From NCBI GenBank assembly GCA_013399695.1, contig VXAU01003163.1, forward strand, positions 1,776,060-1,840,059: DNA of 64,000 bases. The letters are read 5' to 3'. This document shows positions 1 through 12,059 of the stretch, one piece after another. Within the stretch, counting starts at the first letter, position 1. Every line of letters begins with the position of its first letter. The stretch is from Formicarius rufipectus. Lineage: Eukaryota; Chordata; Aves; Passeriformes; Formicariidae. The notes below the pieces were generated by a model that was not told the DNA's origin, did no database searches, and worked only from the letters and a program-made list of their open reading frames with translations. The position numbers and the translations under genes were made by a program.

Positions 1-1610
1 AAATGGCCAGGTTGCTCCCACAGAGGCACTCATAAGGTTCCCCTCTGGCCACTATAATGTGACTTTTTGTCACAGGAGCAGTTCTACAACATGCCCTCTG
101 AAAAGGCAGGTCAGCAATGGAGCCAAATTCTGCTGGGATCTGACCTGCTAAACTCGTGTTTGGCTTCAGGTTGCAGTGTCAGTTCCTTGTTATGCGAGTG
201 TAAACTTGTCTCTTTAGAAAACATCAGTTCTGAAGGATTTTTCTTTTTCCATACAAATGTGTTGGATTAATATCTTGTCTCATTTTTGCTTCATTGCTTG
301 CTATTGCCAAAAGTGTAAGGTGCTCAAAGCTTGATCATGTTAATTAAACACAGCTTCCAAGAAAAGGAAAATCCAATCTGTAGAACTCAGTTGATATTTC
401 TAGGAGTTAGTCATTTGAGAAGCTCTTCTAGTTTTCTGTTAAATGTAAGAAGGTTAAATTATCATTTATAGCCTATTCTGTACTGGGGCCCTCACTGGGA
501 GCCCATCATGCTGAGTCTTAACTCATTGGTGAATTGAGGTTGGCAAGTAGGTTACAAATCTATTGTCAGAAGGCCATACAGGAATGTGTGTATTGAGATT
601 GTGGAGACACTTACAGCTTAGTGTTGAAAGTATAATCTATTTTTAAAGCAAGAAAAAATTGAAGAAATGAACCTAAGCTTACTGTTCTCTGCTAAAGCAT
701 GGAAAAAAACATTCTAGAAAGCACTCACAAAATATTTTTTCTCCCTCTACTAAAGATTAATTCTATATGGAAGATGCAGAGATCTCTTAATTAGCAGAAA
801 GGCCACTTGTTGGACATGCTGTATGACTCAGCATGCTACTCAAGCACTTCTGAGCTCTTACAGTTCTATTCTGGTCATAATTTGTGTGGAATTAATTTTC
901 TTTCTTATCAAGTAAAGCTGCATTACAAGATCGCCACGTGAATTTGAATCTAATGGATACCAAATGAAAATTAACAAAATGTGAAAAAGCCTGAGATTCA
1001 TTAGAAATGTAATGACAAAATAGAAAGAGCCATTGACAATTAGACTGGACAGAGGTTGATACTGTTATAGAAATAATCAAAAGATATGGGGTGGGGTTTA
1101 GAAATTCTTAAATGTACAAATTTTCCTGGAAGTATCTGGATAAAGGTATTGAATCTATGGGCAATGCGTTCTCTACACCTTGTCTCTTCTCCATTTCTTT
1201 CTCTTATTAGGTTGGTACTGATTTATTTTGTCTGCTTGCTCTTTCTTATACACTTTTCTATAGCTTGGTATTCCTGGATGGAAAGATGGTTAGACTTTTG
1301 TGTAACTGGCTTGTAAAATAAAAATGGACAAAACCTGTAAAATAAAGAAGTGGTATATTATGTATTTTTAGTGCGTAGAACTATAAATATTTTATTTCTA
1401 GTTTAGCGCAGAGCTCAATGATTAACATTCAGAGGTCTTTGTAAAATTTATCATATTTATTATATTTTTATGTATGTTAAAGCAATGCAAAATAAATCAG
1501 AAAAGGGCAAATGGTTGGAAATTTGTATTTATAGTAGATAAAGTTGGTAAGTTTTTGAACATAACTATCTTTATGTAAGACAATATTAGTACTTTTAAAT
1601 AAAATTCTTT

Positions 1611-1678
1611 NNNNNNNNNNNNNNNNNNNNNNNNNNNNNNNNNNNNNNNNNNNNNNNNNNNNNNNNNNNNNNNNNNNN
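1611..1678. other. assembly gap (68 N)
   Basis: A run of 68 N bases lies in the TLR3 5' intron. It sits directly beside a TATTA microsatellite and a perfect hairpin, which probably caused the sequencing or assembly failure. Its true length is unknown. Confidence 0.99.
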
Positions 1679-1725
1679 TATATTATATTATATTATATTA
1701 TACTGAGAATATTTTCTCAGTATAA
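1679..1725. repeat. TATTA microsatellite running into a perfect hairpin
   Basis: About four and a half TATTA units (1679-1702) merge into an inverted repeat. The arms are 1698-1709 and 1714-1725, 12 bp, fully complementary, with a 4-base loop. It ends about 100 bases before the acceptor of the first TLR3 coding exon. Confidence 0.85.
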
Positions 1726-1831
1726 AACCATGTAGTTTTTGAGCCTGGCTGGCTTATCCTTCAGTTAAAAATGCAAGTTGCATCAAAATTATTGCAATTT
1801 GCATGGTGTTCATTTTGCCTTTGCAGATAAA

Positions 1832-2275
1832 ATGATGGGAAATACTATTCTTCGGTGGAGCAGCTTATCTGTCAGACTCCTGTTTGTCTGCTGGCTGTGT
1901 GCATCAGTTGGAAAGCAATGTCAGATCCAAAATAAGATGGCTGACTGCAGACACCTAAAACTGACTCAGATTCCTTCGGATCTTCCAAACAATATAACGG
2001 GTTTGGACATTTCTCATAATCAGCTAACACAGCTAGGTCCTGTAAATCTGACCAAGTACAGGCAGCTGGTTTACTTGAATGCAGGCTACAACAGCATCTC
2101 TAAACTGCAACCAGAATTGTGCCAAAATGTGCCCCTGCTGCAGATTCTGAAGTTAGAACATAATGAATTGTATAAGTTCCCTGACAGAGTCTTTGCTTCC
2201 TGTACCAACCTGACTGAGCTCAATCTGGGATACAACAGACTAACTATAAAAAATGATCCATTCAAAACCCTGGAG
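1832..2275 (+). CDS. TLR3: TLR3 coding exon 1 (residues 1-148)
   Basis: The acceptor ends at 1826 (cctttgcag), five bases before the ATG, and the donor is gtaagc at 2276. The exon encodes the signal peptide, the LRRNT cysteines and the first LRRs, including the N-terminal dsRNA-site histidines H41, H62 and H110. The open frame continues past the donor to 2392, but that tail is intron. Confidence 0.96.
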
Positions 2276-5200
2276 GTAAGCTTTAGACATGCACCTTTTG
2301 ATGGAAATAAAAGTATAAATAGAGAGTGCACTGTATTTTCCAATGTGTATGCAGAACAGCTGCCTTTGCATCCTAAAATACCCAATACATAATCTTCCAT
2401 TATTTTTCTAAGGAAGAAGCATAGCAGCTTTTTCTGTTATTGCACACTGGAGTCTCAGCCATCCTTATGAATCAGTACTCTCCATTCCTTCTTCCCTATT
2501 TCATCCCTTTGAGGCACCCCTCTCCCTCTATACAGAGTACATGTTGAGAGAACAGCAGGAGGTGATGATGTACAGGGCAAAGTGGATGGTGTGAAATCTG
2601 AGTTGCCTGGGGTCTAAAACTGGTAGCTATCCTAAATTCTCAAGATTGAGATGTAATTATTCCAGCCTTGAAGGCCAATGCTTAGGCTGAATGTAGTGTC
2701 TCTGAGGACTTTAGGAACTGATAAAGAGTAAAAAGGGTTTTATTCTTACCTTTGTTTTTCCTGGTAGTTCCCATGTGGTTAAATACTCTTCTCTGTAGCA
2801 AGACTGGAGGACCAGCACAGGAGGCAGGGAAGGTCTTTGCACCAGGCACAGAATCATGCAAAAGGAAGGGCCTAAGGACAAAAGAAAATAGAGGCATTGT
2901 GTGTATACTAATTGTTGTTCAGTGTTCTAATGAGTGTGCATGTTGTTTGGAACAAGTCTGAACTTTTCTGCTAAACTTAGTATTCCAGTTCAGTTACATA
3001 AAATGTATTTGCTTGCACTGTAGGTCTGCTGACTCTCAACTAAATATGAGTGCAGCCATCTTCCATGCTGGGAACAGAACTGATGTTCTGGCCTTCCTCA
3101 CTTTGCTGCTGCCATTTCTCTATTACAAATTTATTTTAATTGTAGCTTTGCAACTAATTCTAATCAGACTGTAATGAATTTTTTAAAATTTATTTCTGTA
3201 TTATACATCTTCTCCCCAGAACTTGAATATTTTGGACCTATCTCATAATTTTTTGAAGTCAGCCAATTTAGGATTGGAGCAGCAGCTGAAGAACCTTCAT
3301 GAGCTCATGCTGGGTAGCAACCAAATCACTGAGTTAAAAAAAGAAGACTTTACTTTTCTTAGCAACACCTCATTGAATAGTCTTGATTTGTCTTCAAATC
3401 CACTGAAAGAGGTAGGAAGCATTTCAAGAGAAATTCAACGGGTGTAAGTATAAAATGGAACTATCCTGATTTATCTTTTATGGTTGTAGGGCATTTGCAT
3501 TATAATTTTAATCCACTGAGGTTAAAGATAAAACCATTCTATTATATATAGCATATCTGGTAGGGATATACATAATTATTTTCTTCCCACTGAAATGGGC
3601 ATGGGCTGATTCCATACAAGCTGGTTCCATGTAGATCAGAGGTCTCAGGTGAAAGCTGGATTGAGATGCTCTGAAAACCCTTACCATGTATTTTCTATGC
3701 AGAATTTTTTTGGTAAATGTTGAAGGTGAACAGCTGACATGCTTTCTAAGCAGAGAAAAAGTGTGGTATTATGCAAGGCTGGTTATACAATCCAGGTCTC
3801 ACTTCCTAATTAATCAAAGAGAATGTTCACTTGTGCCTATGTGGTATGCCAGAAGAAAAAAACATTGCAGAAAAGTATACTCACTCCTTTAAAAAAACCG
3901 ACATGGCTGTGTTGTCTTCCACCTGCCTCACTGTGCTCTGTGACCTGCTTCTCAGTGTTACAGTATGATTCTTTGAAGAGTGATGGTGTGGCAGTTCTAA
4001 ACCAGTTGCTCCTCAGCATATGAACACTGAGGATGCATTGAATTTCCTTGATTTGCTTGGTTTGTTTTTTTGTTTTGCTTGTTTTGTTTCCCAATTGATT
4101 GAGCTCTGAAGAACTTGTACATTAAAATTACAGCAATATTCTGAAGTGGCATAAACTTGTAGCACTGCTAAGAGTTAATCCCACCACCATCTTTTGCTTG
4201 GCCACTTCATCCCTCCCTCTTTCTGATACCAGTTTTAATGAGGCTGTGCATTGGATCATTGAGGAAACTATAGATTTTCTTGGCTTGGTTAGCCTGTAGT
4301 CACACTAGTTCGCTATCTGCTTCACCATGTGACTGCATGGCCATACTGGCCCAGGGATACAGCGAATGGATAAGTAGATGGGACTGCTCCTTTCTCGGGC
4401 AGTGCTACTGTATGTTGGTTTCAGCTGCTCCAATTTTAAAGTGCTGCTGTCTGAAGAACAGCCTTATGCATTTGAATGATTTTGATAAATGGAGTATTTA
4501 ATCACTGAGTTGATGCCTTAATCAAGATGAGGGGCCAGTGCTACGATAGCAGCTTGTGATTCATATTGTGGAAGCAAGTGTGAATATTACATTTCATAGC
4601 AGCTTGTGCTTGCACAGAGAAACTGGGTTTCTTCTTGGCTGTCAGAAGAACTAATAAAATTTTCACAGTATGTCTGATTTTGCACTAGTATATTGGTATC
4701 CCTAGCAGATATCAATAAAAGAAAGATGAAGAAAGAAAGATATTATCACAATTTTGAAGATACTTCTAGAGAAAGCATTTCAATAGTTGGATAGAAAATT
4801 GCATCTCACTAAACAACTTTCTAATCTTCTTCTAAAAACACAGTACTTAGGTTTATAATAATCATAAATTATAGAACTATTATCACAAAAAGTTTAAACA
4901 CCAGGAAGTGTTTGTCTGAAATTGGCTGGGAAAAAATCTAAGAGTAACTCGTAAGTGTAGGAGTTCTATTCTCCTTGAAAATCTCTTTTAAAAACCTTTC
5001 CAAGTTTTGGTTTTATTGATCAACTTTCCTACATAATCCCCTTGTTTAGGTCAAGACTTTTTTTCTTTTTTCCTTTCAGTTTCATATGGGATGTTTACAT
5101 ACAATTGGAAATCTGTTTGGCCTCATACTGAACAATGTTGAACTTGGTGAAAATCTCACAAAGAAACTTTGTACAGAATTATCAAACACAGCGATTCAGA

Positions 5201-7716
5201 ACCTCTCACTGAGCTATGTGAAACTTTCATATGTTGGCAAGTCAACTTTCCAGGGACTGCAAGGAACAAATCTTACAATTTTAAACCTTTCCCAAAATTC
5301 TCTGTCTGTGATAGAAGATGACTCATTTCAGTGGCTTTCAAGTTTGCAGTACTTAAACCTGAAGCACAATAATATCCATTTATCTTCACGTTTATTTTAT
5401 GGATTATCCAGCCTTAAACATCTGAATCTGATAAATTCACTAAGCAGAAAAATTGAAGATTTTCCCTTTCATTGGTTACACAACCTGGAGTACCTTATAA
5501 TGGATAATAACAATTTTCCAGGAATTACTGCTAATATGTTCACAGGTCTGAACAACCTGAAATACCTGAGTCTCTGTAACTGCAACATAAACTTACAAAG
5601 AATAACAAATAAAACATTTTCATCACTTGCTAATTCCAGTTTGCAGATTCTCAACCTCACAAAAACCAGAATCTCTACAATAGAAAATGGAGCATTTTCT
5701 TCCTTGGGACACCTGAAAATTCTTGATCTTGGCCTCAATGAAATCAGTCAACAGCTCACAGGCCATGAGTTTAAAGGTCTCAATAATATACAAGATATTT
5801 ATCTTTCCTATAATAAAAAGTTGACTTTGCAAAGTGAATCATTCATTTTTGTCCCAAGCCTTAGAAAACTGATGCTAAGGAAGGTAGGTTGCAGTAATCT
5901 GGCACTTTCTCCTTCACCTTTTCATCCTCTACAAAACCTGACTGTCCTGGACATCAGCAATAACAACATAGCAAACATAAATGAAGACTTGTTTGATGGA
6001 CTTGACAAACTTGCAATACTGGATTTGCAGCACAATAATTTAGCTCGACTTTGGAAAGAGGCAAACCCAGGTGGCCCTGTTCTTTTTTTAAAAGATCTTC
6101 CCAATTTGCAAATTCTTAATTTAAAATCAAATGGGTTTGATGAAATTCCAGTTCGGGTTTTCAAGGGTCTATTTCAACTAAAACACTTGGATTTAGGATT
6201 GAATAATTTGAATTTGCTTCCAGCCACTCTGTTTGATGACCAAGCCTCTCTGAATTCATTGAACCTTCAGAAAAATCTGATAACCGCAGTTGAAGAAAAG
6301 GTATTTGGCCCACCATTCAAGAGCTTGAGAAAACTAGAGATGGATTCCAATCCCTTTGATTGTACTTGTGAAAGCATTGCTTGGTTTGCTGATTGGCTTA
6401 ATGTGACCCAAGTTTATATCCCTGGACTACAGTCTGAGTACATTTGCAACACCCCACCTAAATACCATGGTAGTCTTGTTTTGTATTTTGATAGCTCAGC
6501 CTGCAAAGATAGTGCTCCATTTAAACTTCTTTTTGTGATCTCTGCCACTACTGTGATGCTACTCATTTTTATTGTCCTTACCATCCATTTTGAAGGGTGG
6601 AGAATAGCTTTCTACTGGAATATTTCAGTAAATCGAATACTTGGTTTTAAAGAACTTGACAGACAACAGGAAGAGTTTTATTATGATGCCTACATTATTC
6701 ATGCAAGAAAGGACAAGAACTGGGTGTCTAAAAATTTCATGTCTCTGGAAAAAAATAACCACTTTGAAATGAGGTTTTGTTTAGAAGAACGGGACTTTGA
6801 AGCAGGCATATCTGAATTTGAAGCCACAATTAACAGTATAAAAATGAGCAGGAAGATTATTTTTGTTGTAACTGAACACCTCTTACAGGATCCCTGGTGT
6901 AAAAAGTGAGTAGGATATAAAATGTTATCTCTAAGGGGGAAAATGTCTTCAGAACCCTTTTTAACAAGATAGTTTTTTATGTGTAATTTAATAAAAATTG
7001 GCATTTAATTAAAAAAATGCACAGTCTAATATATTTACTTAATATATTGTAACTTCAGAATAATTCCTAAGTTAATAAAGGTAATTGCTCCACATGTACA
7101 GTAGTGGGCATTCGAATATCTCAGTCGATGTTTTGGGCATTTTGATTTTGTTTTGTTTGTTTTCTCAAAAAGTCAAGCTGCCACCTGTGCAAATTGATTT
7201 CTTTAAAACTACACTTTTGAAAAAGAGCAAAAATGGGTGAGACCACTGGCATCCAAAGATGATTTTTATTTTCCTTTAAATGAGTCTTTTCACCTTTATT
7301 ATGTGGTGATATTGTAAAGAAAGGAATTTTGCCAAATAAGGCTACATTAAGACAGTAGACTTAGGTTATACTTCTGGAGAAAGATTTTTTTTTTTTTAGC
7401 TGCAAGGCAACTAACTTAAGAAAAGTAATGACCATTCCATATCACAAAATAGACATTAAGACCCCTGTTTTCTTATTTTTTCTTCAGTTTCAAGGTGTAT
7501 CATGCTCTTCAGCAAGCTATTGAACAAAGTCGAGACTCCATCATACTAATCTTTCTTCAGGATATCCAAGATTACAAGTTGTATCATGCAGTTCACCTGA
7601 GAAGAGGAATGTTCAGATCTCGCTGCATCTTGAACTGGCCAGCCCAAAGAGAACGAATCAGTGCATTTCATCAGCAATTAGTGATGGCACTTAAATCTAA
7701 TAGTAAAGTGAACTGA
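1832..7716 (+). CDS. TLR3: Toll-like receptor 3, complete coding region, 4 coding exons
   Basis: Endosomal sensor of double-stranded RNA that signals through TRIF to interferon and NF-kB. Coding exons are 1832-2275, 3220-3411, 5080-6905 and 7488-7716, with AG/GT borders, phases 0, 0 and 2, and 896 residues in total (human 904). The protein has a signal peptide (about 1-27), an LRRNT cap (C30, C39), about 23 LRRs, an LRRCT cap (C640, C642 to C687), a membrane helix (about 695-717) and a TIR domain (about 746-890). By alignment to the remembered human protein, the dsRNA-contact residues are kept: H41, H62 and H110 at the N-terminal site and H530 and N532 at the C-terminal site. The BB-loop Ala typical of TLR3 is A787, and the signalling tyrosines equivalent to human Y759 and Y858 are Y750 and Y850. 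A second ATG at 1835 has a better start context (A at -3, G at +4). No frameshift or stop is seen. Confidence 0.98.
3220..3411 (+). CDS. TLR3: TLR3 coding exon 2 (residues 149-212)
   Basis: The exon is bounded by a tctccccag acceptor and a gtagga donor and has 64 whole codons, phase 0 at both ends. It encodes two to three LRRs (NLNILDLSHN and NSLDLSSNPLKE). Confidence 0.96.
5080..6905 (+). CDS. TLR3: TLR3 coding exon 3 (residues 213-820)
   Basis: This is the large exon, with a cctttcag acceptor and a gtgagt donor, ending after two bases of codon 821. It encodes most of the LRR solenoid, the LRRCT, the membrane helix and the first half of the TIR domain. The acceptor comes before the ATG at 5086 by two codons (Phe, His), so that ATG is internal. 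Confidence 0.97.
7488..7716 (+). CDS. TLR3: TLR3 coding exon 4 (residues 821-896, stop)
   Basis: The acceptor is tcttcag. The split codon becomes Asn821, giving WCKNFKVYHA in line with the mammalian junction. The exon encodes the C-terminal half of the TIR domain, including Y850 and the box-3-like region (LNWP), and ends with TGA at 7714-7716. Confidence 0.97.
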
Positions 7717-8078
7717 TTTTTTAAAGTACAGATTTGAATTATGGGGTCATTTTATTGTATATTTTTTATCACTGGAAAATTAACAAGCCTTCATAAACAT
7801 CTGAAAAGGTTTGTCATGATGGAAAGATACCTAAGTGTCACTATAATGTAAATTTACTAGTATATATTAATCTTTTTGCTGCTATTTTAATTCAGGTGCA
7901 CTGAAGTGATGTTAAAATGAACCGTGATTGGTAGTCATTTCAGTCAGTGTATTAAAAATGTGCTAGAAATTCTGAAAAGCAGTTAGAATGACTGAGGTTC
8001 TAGGAAAAATGCCCATCTGATGTATGGTAGAAAAGATTAAGACTATCTACGGTGATATGCAAAAGAGAATGTGTTAAC

Positions 8079-8084
8079 AATAAA
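8079..8084 (+). terminator. candidate TLR3 polyadenylation signal
   Basis: This is the first AATAAA hexamer after the TLR3 stop codon, 363 bases downstream. It is assigned by position only. Confidence 0.45.
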
Positions 8085-9937
8085 AATAGCAAATTCTCTG
8101 TAGAAGGCAGAGTGGACACTACTACTTGCTTTTGTAGCACAAGGGGATATTCAATGAAAGTAAACCTGGAAAGCTTTCCTTTTGAAGGACAGTAAGTAAC
8201 ATGGAAAATGACTTCTGTAGTTCAAACCAAGAAACAGCAGTTTCAAAGTGAGTTTTAAAACCTTTATTTTAAGAGAAAGTCACTAGGCCCTGTGAACAAG
8301 CTGTTCAGAACATGCAGAGAAGGATTTGCTTATGCCTTCTGGGTGGGGCTAGTACTGGTAACTATGAAAATTGACTTTCAGGCTGATTAGTCAACTGATT
8401 TAATCAATTTGGTATCCTGAAAAAAAATTGTTTGCTCTTCCCTGCTGAAATTCAGAGAGCTGGCAGTAGGACATTTATACTTAGAGATGTCACCTTGATT
8501 CTTTGAATGTGCATAAACTGTATGCAGGCCTGTAAACAGAACGTGAAATCAGTGTGAAACATGACCAAGGCACAGCTGCTGCAGCTGTATAATATAAGTA
8601 AAGGCATAGATATTTCTGTAATATAACCAGTAGACAACTTTGTGGAGAAAGTGGTGCTACTGTAATTTCATTGCCAAAACTTTTGTTACTGGTGAAACGA
8701 CAGCAACAAAAACATATCCTCCCCCTACAGAAATAGTTTTTATTGGAAATTTTAATTTAATTGGAAACATTATTGTTTCTGAATAGATACAGGTAGAGTG
8801 GGAGTAAATGTCAAAAGTAGATGAATTTCAAATTTTGTTTCCTTTTCCTTTATGACTGTACATAGTTTTGCATTTGATAGCTAAAAAGAAAACTGTAAAA
8901 AACTCAGAAATCTGTAGTTTAATTTTTTTATGTATTAATCTAGTTCAGTTTTTTCCTTAGCATACTTTACAGAAACATGGGCTAGTTGGCAGTTGCCAGG
9001 GCATTAAGGTTCAAACATATGAACTAGCAGCTTGATCTGGAGAGAGCTGAGACTGAGCAAAACATACTCTGAAAGGGTGCTCATAATGTCTAAGACTGGT
9101 TAAAATGTTATGGTTTTTCTGAGCACAATTTATTGTAAATTAGAACTGACAATCATTTGTATATTTTTGTTAATATTTAATTGTTGCTTCAAGGACCCTA
9201 TAAAACTGTTTCAACTTTTAGTAGGTGTGTGATCCTTCAATAGTTCAGGAATATTGTTAAATATTTTAATTTTTTTCCCCTAGCATATTCCTCATCAATT
9301 TCAATACCACCATTACTACAAGAATCCTGTTTTACTGCTTCAGAAAACAGCTTGCAAATAGTTCTGTACTTAATGTTTTAAACAGCTTCTCACATGATTT
9401 ATTATATGCATAAATGAAAAACATTGGCGTTAAATAGGTTTCTTATGCCCCATGATGATAAAAACCTAAATGAGACAAATAATAAAATAGATTTTGGGTG
9501 CGCTGGAATAGTGAGAGGGTATAGATGTCTTCACTTGCTGGGGAAATCCTGAGTGCAGACAAAAAAGGCTTTGTTTACAGCTGAAGTGATAGATGATGAT
9601 TCCGTAATTACAGTAATAGGATTATCCCCTTTGTGATGCTTTCATCTCATCTTTCGGACCTTTTCAGGTGAAGTGACAAATTCTTTCTTCATGCTTAGGC
9701 CATGAAAGCTGAGGAGGCAAGCTAGTAAGGATGGCGTGCCAGCTATGCGCCATGTCGATTGCTTTTTCTCTTATTTAAAGACTAACATGTGAAAGGGTTC
9801 CTATGTTTCCTAAATCAGTAATAACACATAACAACAGAATTTCTCGTTCCATATCAATATAAATTGTTTAGAAAATGTTAGCAGTTCACATGGATATTAG
9901 AAATGGCATAAAAATGCAGAGAATGTATGGAGAAATG

Positions 9938-10005
9938 CTGAGATGAAATGTGATACAAGAGATCAGACTAGATGATCAAATGGCCTTTTCTGACCCATAA
10001 AGCCC
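9938..10005 (+). mobile_element. old CR1/L3-like 3' remnant
   Basis: The stretch around 9961-9993 (agatcagactagatgatc, then tggccttttctgacc) resembles the common amniote CR1/L3 3' tail that reads 'gact(a/g)gatga...ggtccctt.c.acc'. It is short and diverged. Confidence 0.4.
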
Positions 10006-10712
10006 ATCAAGTGACAGCATGTATCAATTCTATAAAGATTTTTCTATTTACTACAAATGCCCCAAAGTTGGTTTCAGACAGTGATAAAAATGAATGCATA
10101 GTTTTGTAATATATCTAAGAATACAAACTAAAAGTACTCGCAGATGAGTGAAAAATCATTCTAAATTACAAAAAAAAAAGATTATGTATTGTAAACAGTT
10201 ATTTTAGTACCTAGATTCAGTTTAAAATAATTTACCACAGAAAAAGACATTATAAAGGCTGACAATGAGTATTAAACTAATGTTTTAAAACAAGCACAGA
10301 GGCAATAAGCAAAGGGCCAATGGCTATCAGTTTTAGCAGACAAAATTTTCACATAAATTTTCCCTGTTGGTCTGGAAATTACCTACTCCTCCTCTGCTCC
10401 TGTACATTTGTTTGACACTAGTCTTGAGACTCTATAAATGGGCTTACCATGGCTAAGAGTTCTTTCAGGATTCACAGTCCAAATCTGAGCTAGCTAGTTT
10501 CTTTGCAGACTACATTATGCTGATTTTCTGAGGAGTTGAACACCAAATAAATGAGAAGTATTTCTAGAATTGTAATGTCAAAGGTATTACCTGGGACTAA
10601 GAAGGAATCATTTGTGTTGAAAGCAGAATATCTAAAGGACTTGAGTGAGGCCAAAGGCTCAGGTCTGGAGATTTTGGGTGGAACGTGTTTCTGTGGATCT
10701 TGAATGACAGGG

Positions 10713-11100
10713 TGTCATGGTTTAGGAATGCTATTCCCCAATGTAGTGTTCTCACTGAAACACTCCAAACCACAAGTGCTTGCTCCCCACCCCACTGTGG
10801 TGGACTGAAGAGGTGAATTGGAGGCATAAAAGGTAAAGATCATGGATTGACATAAGAAAAATTTACTGCAAACAACAATAATGTCATAAGAAATGAACAG
10901 TAAGAGGAACAATATTAATAACAGTACAAGAGAGACAATTGATTCACACGAGTGCTCACCATGGTGTTGCCCTGACCAGTGTTTCATGCTACCCAACCAG
11001 AAGGAACCCCTGCCCCAATTTCCCTTGCCCCTGCACATGACCTGAGGGGCTATACCTGACTGCTGCAAAAAATATCCATGTTCTGGCTGGAACCAGGACA
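10713..11100 (-). mobile_element. solo LTR of an avian endogenous retrovirus, family A
   Basis: The element begins tgtcatgg and ends ccaggaca. On the minus strand it reads tgtcctggtt...ccatgaca and aligns through most of its length with the plus-strand LTR at 17444-17871, including the shared ggtaaagatcatgg stretch. No retroviral coding sequence lies beside it, so it is a solo LTR. I could not find a clear target-site duplication. Confidence 0.75.
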
Positions 11101-12059
11101 GTTACAGACAGTAATGTTCATAATAGGATCTATCCACATCTTCATACTTGGGCTGCAGTTGAAATAAATATACTACACACCAATGACCACAATTACACAG
11201 CTTTCACTATGGCTGTCAGGGCTTTTTGGCAGGATAGGAATAAACAGTGATTGTGCTGCTGTTAGGTTTATGTCCATATAGCTTTACTTGAACATTTTTG
11301 CCAGTTTGTAAGGGGAAGACCAAGAATATCCGAATTTCAAATCTCAGTCCTCTACTTAGTGTTTCATGCGCTCTCTCTGCTAGCTCACTGTACTGTTTGA
11401 TGTGTTAGGAAGACAAGGCAGGGATAAAAATCTCCAATTTCTACCTTTGGGTTTCATGTACCAGTAGATGCCAATTTTAAACTGATAGTGTAATTAGTAG
11501 CTTGATGTGTGATTCTGGGGCTAATAAATATAAAGCAGCTGTGCTAACCTTTAGCCTCTGCTGCTCTTTAGCATGCTGCTAGGCACCATGCTACCCTGTT
11601 ATATTCTGAGCTGGCAAAGTATTTGCTCTGTGTATAATACCAGCCATTACATTGTTCCCAAACTGCTGTTGGCACGGTGACACTTCCATCCAGGCAAGAA
11701 TCCAGTGTTATAAAGCTAGGGCAAAATTGGAAAGGTTTGCCCCATCCCCTGTCATGTGCCTCCAGCTACCTGGCTTGTGTCACTTGCATTTGTTGCAAGA
11801 GAAAGGTAATTTATCTGGATACCCTCTACTGCTCTCCAAACTGCATGGGATGGTTGGGATCAGCTTTACAGGCACGCGAGTTGCTCCGTGACAGCTCCCT
11901 TCTGCATCTGCCTGGCACTGTGATAACGGTGCACTGCGTTGGGTCGCTCTGGCTCCCCACTTGTTAAACGCTTTCTGCGCACAGACATGCGAAGCAGGGT
12001 CCTGCTGCCTTGGCAGATGGGCTTGGCTTTCTGCCCCTTGATATCAGGTGGGATTCTAA
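11101..12059. other. spacer upstream of FAM149A CpG island
   Basis: I recognise no gene or repeat. GC content rises toward 12 kb, as expected upstream of a CpG-island promoter. An in-frame TAA at 12057-12059 limits the FAM149A exon 1 frame on its 5' side. Confidence 0.5.

Larger units (their letters stand above)
1..1826. other. TLR3 upstream region / 5' non-coding intron
   Basis: AT-rich sequence with no recognisable coding exon. In mammals the first TLR3 exon is non-coding and the ATG lies in the second exon. The acceptor just before the ATG here (ends 1826) shows the same arrangement, so this stretch is at least partly intron. I could not locate the non-coding exon or promoter; it may lie in this stretch or upstream of the window. 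The short ORFs here have no recognisable protein content. Confidence 0.55.
7717..10712 (+). other. TLR3 3' untranslated region and flank
   Basis: No coding exon is seen. The first AATAAA downstream of the stop is at 8079-8084 and another is at 9481-9486. Either could end the TLR3 transcript; the first gives a 3' UTR of about 380 bases. The rest is AT-rich unique sequence with one old CR1-like remnant near 9.95 kb. Confidence 0.6.
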
